From assembly GCF_003937945.1 (NCBI RefSeq), contig NZ_RSEC01000039.1, forward strand, positions 62,001-126,000: a DNA stretch of 64,000 nt, read 5' to 3'. This document shows positions 60,855 through 64,000 of the stretch, piece after piece. Within the stretch, counting starts at the first letter, position 1; each line of letters starts with the position of its first letter. The translations under genes and the position numbers were made by a program. This DNA comes from Amycolatopsis eburnea (GTDB taxonomy: Bacteria > Actinomycetota > Actinomycetes > Mycobacteriales > Pseudonocardiaceae). Under the pieces are notes generated by a model. The model was not told where the DNA came from and did not search any database. It saw only the letters and a program-made list of their open reading frames with translations.

Positions 60855-61089
60855 AAGCATGGGGGGAGTCTAGGACGCGACTCACACTCTTGTCCCTAGG
60901 CCCCCGTGTTATAAGGGTGCCCTAAGTTCCGCCGCCATCGTTGTCACGACGCGATGACGTCGCCCGCGCGACCTGCGCTTAGGCGCTCCAAGATCGCTTC
61001 ACGGCCGGACAATCCGGACGTCGGCGTGTGAGCTATCCCACTGACCGCACGGCCAACTTGCTAGGCCACTCGTGTGTCCGCGCGCGCAC

Positions 61090-61119
61090 AAGCGTCGCTT
61101 TCACGTGAAAGCGACGCTT
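61090..61119. terminator. 30-base perfect palindrome after menJ
   Basis: 15-base arms 61090-61104 and 61105-61119 are exact complements; the centre is CACGTG. It begins about 13 bases beyond the menJ stop (61132). As RNA it folds into a strong stem with a small loop, without a U-run. It probably ends the menG-menJ transcript; protein binding is the alternative. Confidence 0.65.
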
Positions 61120-61131
61120 CGGAAACGGTAG

Positions 61132-62418
61132 TCAGCGGGGGCTGGGAGCGGCCTTCGCGAGGGCCGCGATCAGGCGGTCGACGCCGTCGCCGCCTTTGGC
61201 GTCGTAGCAGCCGGACAGGCCCTTGTAGACCAGCGGCAGCAGCTTGTTGATGCGCAGCCCGTACTTCGTGCAGGCGTGCATGATCTTCGGCTTGCCGATG
61301 ATCTTCGCGAAGACGTTGCCCAGCTGGTAGTACCCGCCCATCAGCTCGCGCACCGCGCGCGGGTAGGCCTCCAGAGCACGCTCACGGGAGGGGCCTTCGC
61401 GCCGCGCAAGCGCTTGCACGACGACCTCCGCCGCGATCTGCGCGGACTCCATCGCCGCCGAGATGCCTTCGCCGTTGAACGGGCTGACCATGCCGCCCGC
61501 GTCGCCGAGGAGCAGGAGCCCATCGCGGTAGTGCGGGGTGCGGTTGAAACCCATCGGGAGGCCGGCGCCGCCGACCTTGCCGATCGCGTTCTCCTCGCGG
61601 TAGCCCCACTCCTCCGGCGTCCCGTCCAGCCACTGGCGCAGCAGCGCGCGGTAGTCGGTGTTCCGGAACGAGGCCGACGTCGAGAGCATGCCGAGGCCGA
61701 CGTTCACCGTGCCGTCGCCGAGCGGGAACGCCCAGCCGTAGCCCGGCAGCAGCTTCGGGTCGCGCGGGTCGGAGCGGTCCCACAGCTCGAGGTGGCCCTC
61801 GATGAACGGGTCGTCGTGGCGCGGGCTCTTGTAGTACTGGCGCACGGCGACGCCCATCGGGCGCTTCTCGTTCTTCTGGATCCCGACGCTCAACGCGAGC
61901 CGCGCGGAGACGCCGTCGCAGGCCAGGACCAGCGGCGCGCGGTAGTGCACCGGCGTCTTCTCCGGGCCGACCTTCGCCTCGACGCCGATCACACGCCCGC
62001 TCGCGTTCGTGATCGCGCTGGTCACGGTGGTGCGCTCGTAGAGGCGCGCGCCCGCCTTGACCGCGAGCTTTGCGAGCAGGTCGTCGAAGTCGTGACGGGT
62101 GCGGGAAACGCCGTACGGCGGGTAGCTCGTGAGGTCCGGCCAGTCCAGCTCCAGAGTGAGGTCGCCGGTGAGGATCCGCAGGCCGCGGCTGTGCACCCAG
62201 CCGGCGTCCTCGCTGGTGTCGATGCCCAGGTCGATGAGCTGCTTGACGCCGCGCGGGGTCAGGCCGTCGCCGCAGACCTTCTCGCGCGGGAATTCGGTCT
62301 TCTCCAGCAGCAGGACGTCGACGCCCGCGCGCGCCAGGTAGGTGGCCACGGTGGATCCGGCGGGCCCGGCGCCGACGACGATGACTTCGGCGTCCTGGTC
62401 TGCGGTGCGACGACTCAT
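61132..62418 (-). CDS. menJ: Geranylgeranyl reductase-family flavoprotein, probable menaquinone side-chain reductase
   Basis: 428 residues. FAD-binding VIVVGAGPAGSTVATYLARAG-type N-terminus (G16-x-G18), KVCGDGLTPRGVKQL (Cys49 region typical of geranylgeranyl reductases), PLGDGTVNVGLGM and LLLGDAGGMVSPFNGEGI (second FAD motif). Homologues in mycobacteria (MenJ) saturate an isoprene unit of menaquinone-9. The adjacent menG supports this. ATG 62418 is 10 bases downstream of the menG stop. A catabolic hydroxylase is unlikely given motifs and context. Confidence 0.85.
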   Translation of the reverse strand: MSRRTADQDAEVIVVGAGPAGSTVATYLARAGVDVLLLEKTEFPREKVCGDGLTPRGVKQLIDLGIDTSEDAGWVHSRGLRILTGDLTLELDWPDLTSYPPYGVSRTRHDFDDLLAKLAVKAGARLYERTTVTSAITNASGRVIGVEAKVGPEKTPVHYRAPLVLACDGVSARLALSVGIQKNEKRPMGVAVRQYYKSPRHDDPFIEGHLELWDRSDPRDPKLLPGYGWAFPLGDGTVNVGLGMLSTSASFRNTDYRALLRQWLDGTPEEWGYREENAIGKVGGAGLPMGFNRTPHYRDGLLLLGDAGGMVSPFNGEGISAAMESAQIAAEVVVQALARREGPSRERALEAYPRAVRELMGGYYQLGNVFAKIIGKPKIMHACTKYGLRINKLLPLVYKGLSGCYDAKGGDGVDRLIAALAKAAPSPR

Positions 62419-62428
62419 GAACGCGAGT

Positions 62429-63118
62429 TTAGGCAGGCTTGCGGGCGCGGTGGATCGCCACGACCCCGAATGTGAGGTTCAACCACTCGACGTCGGCCCA
62501 GCCCGCGCTCGCGATGATCTCGCCGAGCGTGCGCTGGTCCGGCCACGCCAGCATCGATTCGGCCAGGTAGGAGTAGGCCTCGGGGTTGGACGACGTGCGC
62601 TTGCCGACCCAGGTCAGCAGCTTCAGCATGAACCGCCGGTGGATGAACCGGATCGGCGCGAACGGCGGCGTCGAGACCTCGCAGATCACCAGGCGGCCGC
62701 CCGGCTTGACCACGCGGGCGATCTCCGTGAGCGCGGCCTTCGTGTCGACGAAGTTGCGCAGCGCCAGGGAGATCGTCACGGCGTCGAAGCTGTCGTCGGC
62801 GAACGGCAGGTTGAGCGCGTCGGCCGCGACCATCGGCACGTTGCGGTGCTTGCCCGCGCGGAGCATACCGAACGAGAAGTCCGCCGCCAGGCACCAGGCG
62901 CCACCGCGGGCGTACTCGACGGTGGAGACCCCGGTGCCGGCGGCCAGGTCCAGGACCTTCTCGCCGCGGCGGGCGTCGAGCACGCGGGCGGTGGTGGTGC
63001 GCCAGCGCCGGTCGAAACCGAAGGTCATGAACGAGTTCGCCCGGTCGTACCCGGACGCGACGCCGTCGAACATCGCGGCGACTTCGTGCGGGTCCTTGTC
63101 CAGGCTTGCGCGTGACAT
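62429..63118 (-). CDS. menG: Demethylmenaquinone methyltransferase
   Basis: 229 residues of the UbiE/COQ5 family. The SAM site is VLDLAAGTGVST (55-66); VAAMFDGVASGYDRANSFMT at the N-terminus and ISLALRNFVDTKAAL in the middle are family signatures. It catalyses the last ring methylation of menaquinone. With menJ downstream and no ubiquinone genes, the menaquinone role is preferred. ATG 63118. Confidence 0.92.
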   Translation of the reverse strand: MSRASLDKDPHEVAAMFDGVASGYDRANSFMTFGFDRRWRTTTARVLDARRGEKVLDLAAGTGVSTVEYARGGAWCLAADFSFGMLRAGKHRNVPMVAADALNLPFADDSFDAVTISLALRNFVDTKAALTEIARVVKPGGRLVICEVSTPPFAPIRFIHRRFMLKLLTWVGKRTSSNPEAYSYLAESMLAWPDQRTLGEIIASAGWADVEWLNLTFGVVAIHRARKPA

Positions 63119-63127
63119 GACTCGAAT

Positions 63128-63727
63128 CTAGACAGTCGGGCGAAGCCCGTCCGTTGAGGGTGGCGGCGGGGCGGGGTCTGGGTAGTCGCGGCGCTTGACG
63201 AAGGTCGCGAGCACCAGCCAGACGAGCCCGCCGAAGCGCGCGACCGGGATCAACGGGTACAGCACGTCGGTCAGCATGCTCAGCGCCGAGAGCCCGGCCA
63301 GCGCGGCGACGACGTAGCCGGTGACCGCGAGCCACTTCGGCGTGTTGGCCGGTACCCCGGCGATCAGAAGCGCGAGCGGCACCGCGAACCCGAACGCGCC
63401 CGCGGCGAAGGCCAGCGAGGTGAACGGGCGGGCGACGTCCGGGTTCTGCGCGGCCGTCCAGGTGGCGAGGCCGCTCAGCAGGAGCGAGCCCGATGCGAGC
63501 AGGCCGCCCGCGTAGCCGAGTCGCGGCGGGCCGGCCGCTGCCGTCCACGTCGCGAGGGACAGCCCGGCGCCGAAGACGACGAGCGCCAGCAGCTGGACGA
63601 GCCCCTGGTGGGCGGCGTCGTAGGCGGTGACCTCGGCCGCGGACGAGTCCGGGCGGGTGCCGGTGGCGCCGAGGACTCCCCCGGCGACGGTGAACAGGGC
63701 GTAGGCGGTGATCGCGATTCGTTTCAT
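63128..63727 (-). CDS. Small polytopic membrane protein of unknown function
   Basis: 199 residues with about six hydrophobic helices (ITAYALFTVAGGVLGATG, LVQLLALVVFGAGLSLATW, YAGGLLASGSLLLSGLATW and others) and a Pro-rich tail. I do not recognise the family; helix spacing resembles DUF4386-like integral membrane proteins. It is divergent from a marR gene with a palindrome between, so it is the likely target of that regulator, perhaps a stress or efflux-related protein. ATG 63727 overlaps nothing and ends 9 bases before menG. Confidence 0.65.
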   Translation of the reverse strand: MKRIAITAYALFTVAGGVLGATGTRPDSSAAEVTAYDAAHQGLVQLLALVVFGAGLSLATWTAAAGPPRLGYAGGLLASGSLLLSGLATWTAAQNPDVARPFTSLAFAAGAFGFAVPLALLIAGVPANTPKWLAVTGYVVAALAGLSALSMLTDVLYPLIPVARFGGLVWLVLATFVKRRDYPDPAPPPPSTDGLRPTV

Positions 63728-63735
63728 GCCATAAA

Positions 63736-63755
63736 CGATTACACTGGTGTAATCG
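63736..63755. promoter_or_regulatory. MarR-type operator between divergent genes
   Basis: CGATTACAC (63736-63744) and GTGTAATCG (63747-63755) form a perfect inverted repeat with a 2-base spacer. It lies 9 bases from the membrane-protein start and 26 bases before marR, so a bound MarR dimer would block both promoters. AT-richness here also suits -10 elements. Confidence 0.7.
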
Positions 63756-63780
63756 ATTGTCAACCGCTACGGTTCCGGAC

Positions 63781-64000
63781 ATGAACGGTTTCGGCAGCGC
63801 GTTCCTGCTGGCCCAGGTGGGCGCGCACGCGGCGCAGCGGTTCACCGAACGCATCGGCGAGCTGGACCTGACGCCGCCGCAGGCCGGGCTGCTGCGGCTG
63901 GTCGCGGCGCGGCCGGGGCAGAGCCAGCAGGCGATCGCGGCCCAGCTCGGCACACCGGCGACGCGGCTGGTCGCGCTGGTCGACGGCCTGGAGAAGCGCG
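63781..64000 (+). CDS. MarR-family transcriptional regulator (partial)
   Basis: The first 73 codons are inside the window; the gene runs off the right edge. The start ATG 63781 gives NGFGSAFLLAQVGAHAAQRF, then DLTPPQAGLLRLVAARPGQS and QQAIAAQLGTPATRLVALVD, the first half of a MarR winged helix-turn-helix. It should autoregulate and repress the divergent membrane-protein gene through the palindrome. Ligand unknown. Confidence 0.85.
   Translation, partial: MNGFGSAFLLAQVGAHAAQRFTERIGELDLTPPQAGLLRLVAARPGQSQQAIAAQLGTPATRLVALVDGLEKR

Larger units (their letters stand above)
60664..61089 (-). promoter_or_regulatory. nuo control region, no gene
   Basis: A 426-base intergenic stretch upstream of nuoA with no credible coding frame. 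It holds the two Rex-type operators entered separately, at about 141-160 and 174-191 bases upstream of the nuoA start. On the minus strand TTATAA near 60910-60915 could be a -10 element for a promoter upstream of both sites; this is tentative. The distance implies a long 5' leader. Confidence 0.55.

Overview
The window is high-GC actinobacterial DNA. GTGA and ATGA start/stop overlaps are frequent, and several genes are typical of mycothiol- and menaquinone-using, ESX-bearing Actinobacteria: a mycothiol-dependent MDMPI enzyme, a DUF2550 protein, EspG and PPE-like genes, DUF3558 lipoproteins, and MenG/MenJ. Together they point to Pseudonocardiaceae, most likely Amycolatopsis or a near relative. 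That is an inference from gene content; no rRNA is present. I saw no tRNA, rRNA, CRISPR array, insertion sequence or prophage.

Region 1 (1-9970, + strand) is the end of a cell-surface sugar cluster. It holds the tail of a glucose-1-phosphate cytidylyltransferase, a PIG-L deacetylase, an NAD-dependent epimerase/dehydratase, a DUF4910 hydrolase, a Wzx/MATE-like flippase, a GT2 transferase, a polysaccharide pyruvyl transferase-like protein, an RmlC-like epimerase and a GSA-type aminotransferase. A secreted beta-helix protein follows. Most of these genes overlap by 4 bases or abut. Region 2 (10137-11736) holds a HAD protein, an MDMPI enzyme and a tandem-repeat tract.

Region 3 (11714-28594, - strand) is a compact exopolysaccharide operon. 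In transcription order it encodes an AlgD-type nucleotide-sugar dehydrogenase, a GT4, two Wzz-like co-polymerases, an AsnB amidotransferase, a bi-domain oxidoreductase, a previously easily missed 133-residue protein with 11-residue repeats, a heparinase II/III-like protein, a beta-helix lipoprotein, an O-antigen-ligase-like polymerase, a second GT4 and a PAP2 phosphatase. The content suggests export of a uronic-acid (perhaps uronamide) polymer. No priming glycosyl-phosphate transferase is visible here.

Region 4 (28726-33184) carries a secreted GH75 chitosanase behind a CsnR-like palindrome, a polysaccharide deacetylase, an arginine-deiminase-superfamily enzyme divergent from an Lrp regulator, DUF2550 and an enoyl-CoA hydratase. 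Region 5 (33185-38552) has the 2-oxoacid:ferredoxin oxidoreductase pair korAB, ending in a perfect 26-bp hairpin, then a membrane-tethered disordered protein and a long-chain polyprenyl diphosphate synthase. Region 6 (38801-44856) has a secreted protein, a lipoprotein gene broken by two homopolymer frameshifts, an orphan PE/PPE-like cassette with its EspG chaperone, and an XRE regulator.

Region 7 (44923-60663, - strand) is a complete 14-gene nuoA-N operon for NADH:menaquinone oxidoreductase. It is preceded by two Rex-type operators, which predicts NADH/NAD+ redox control. Region 8 (61132-64000) has menJ and menG for menaquinone maturation, a small membrane protein, and the start of a divergent marR gene with a shared operator. 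KorAB, polyprenyl synthase, MenG/MenJ and Nuo together form a respiratory/menaquinone neighbourhood.
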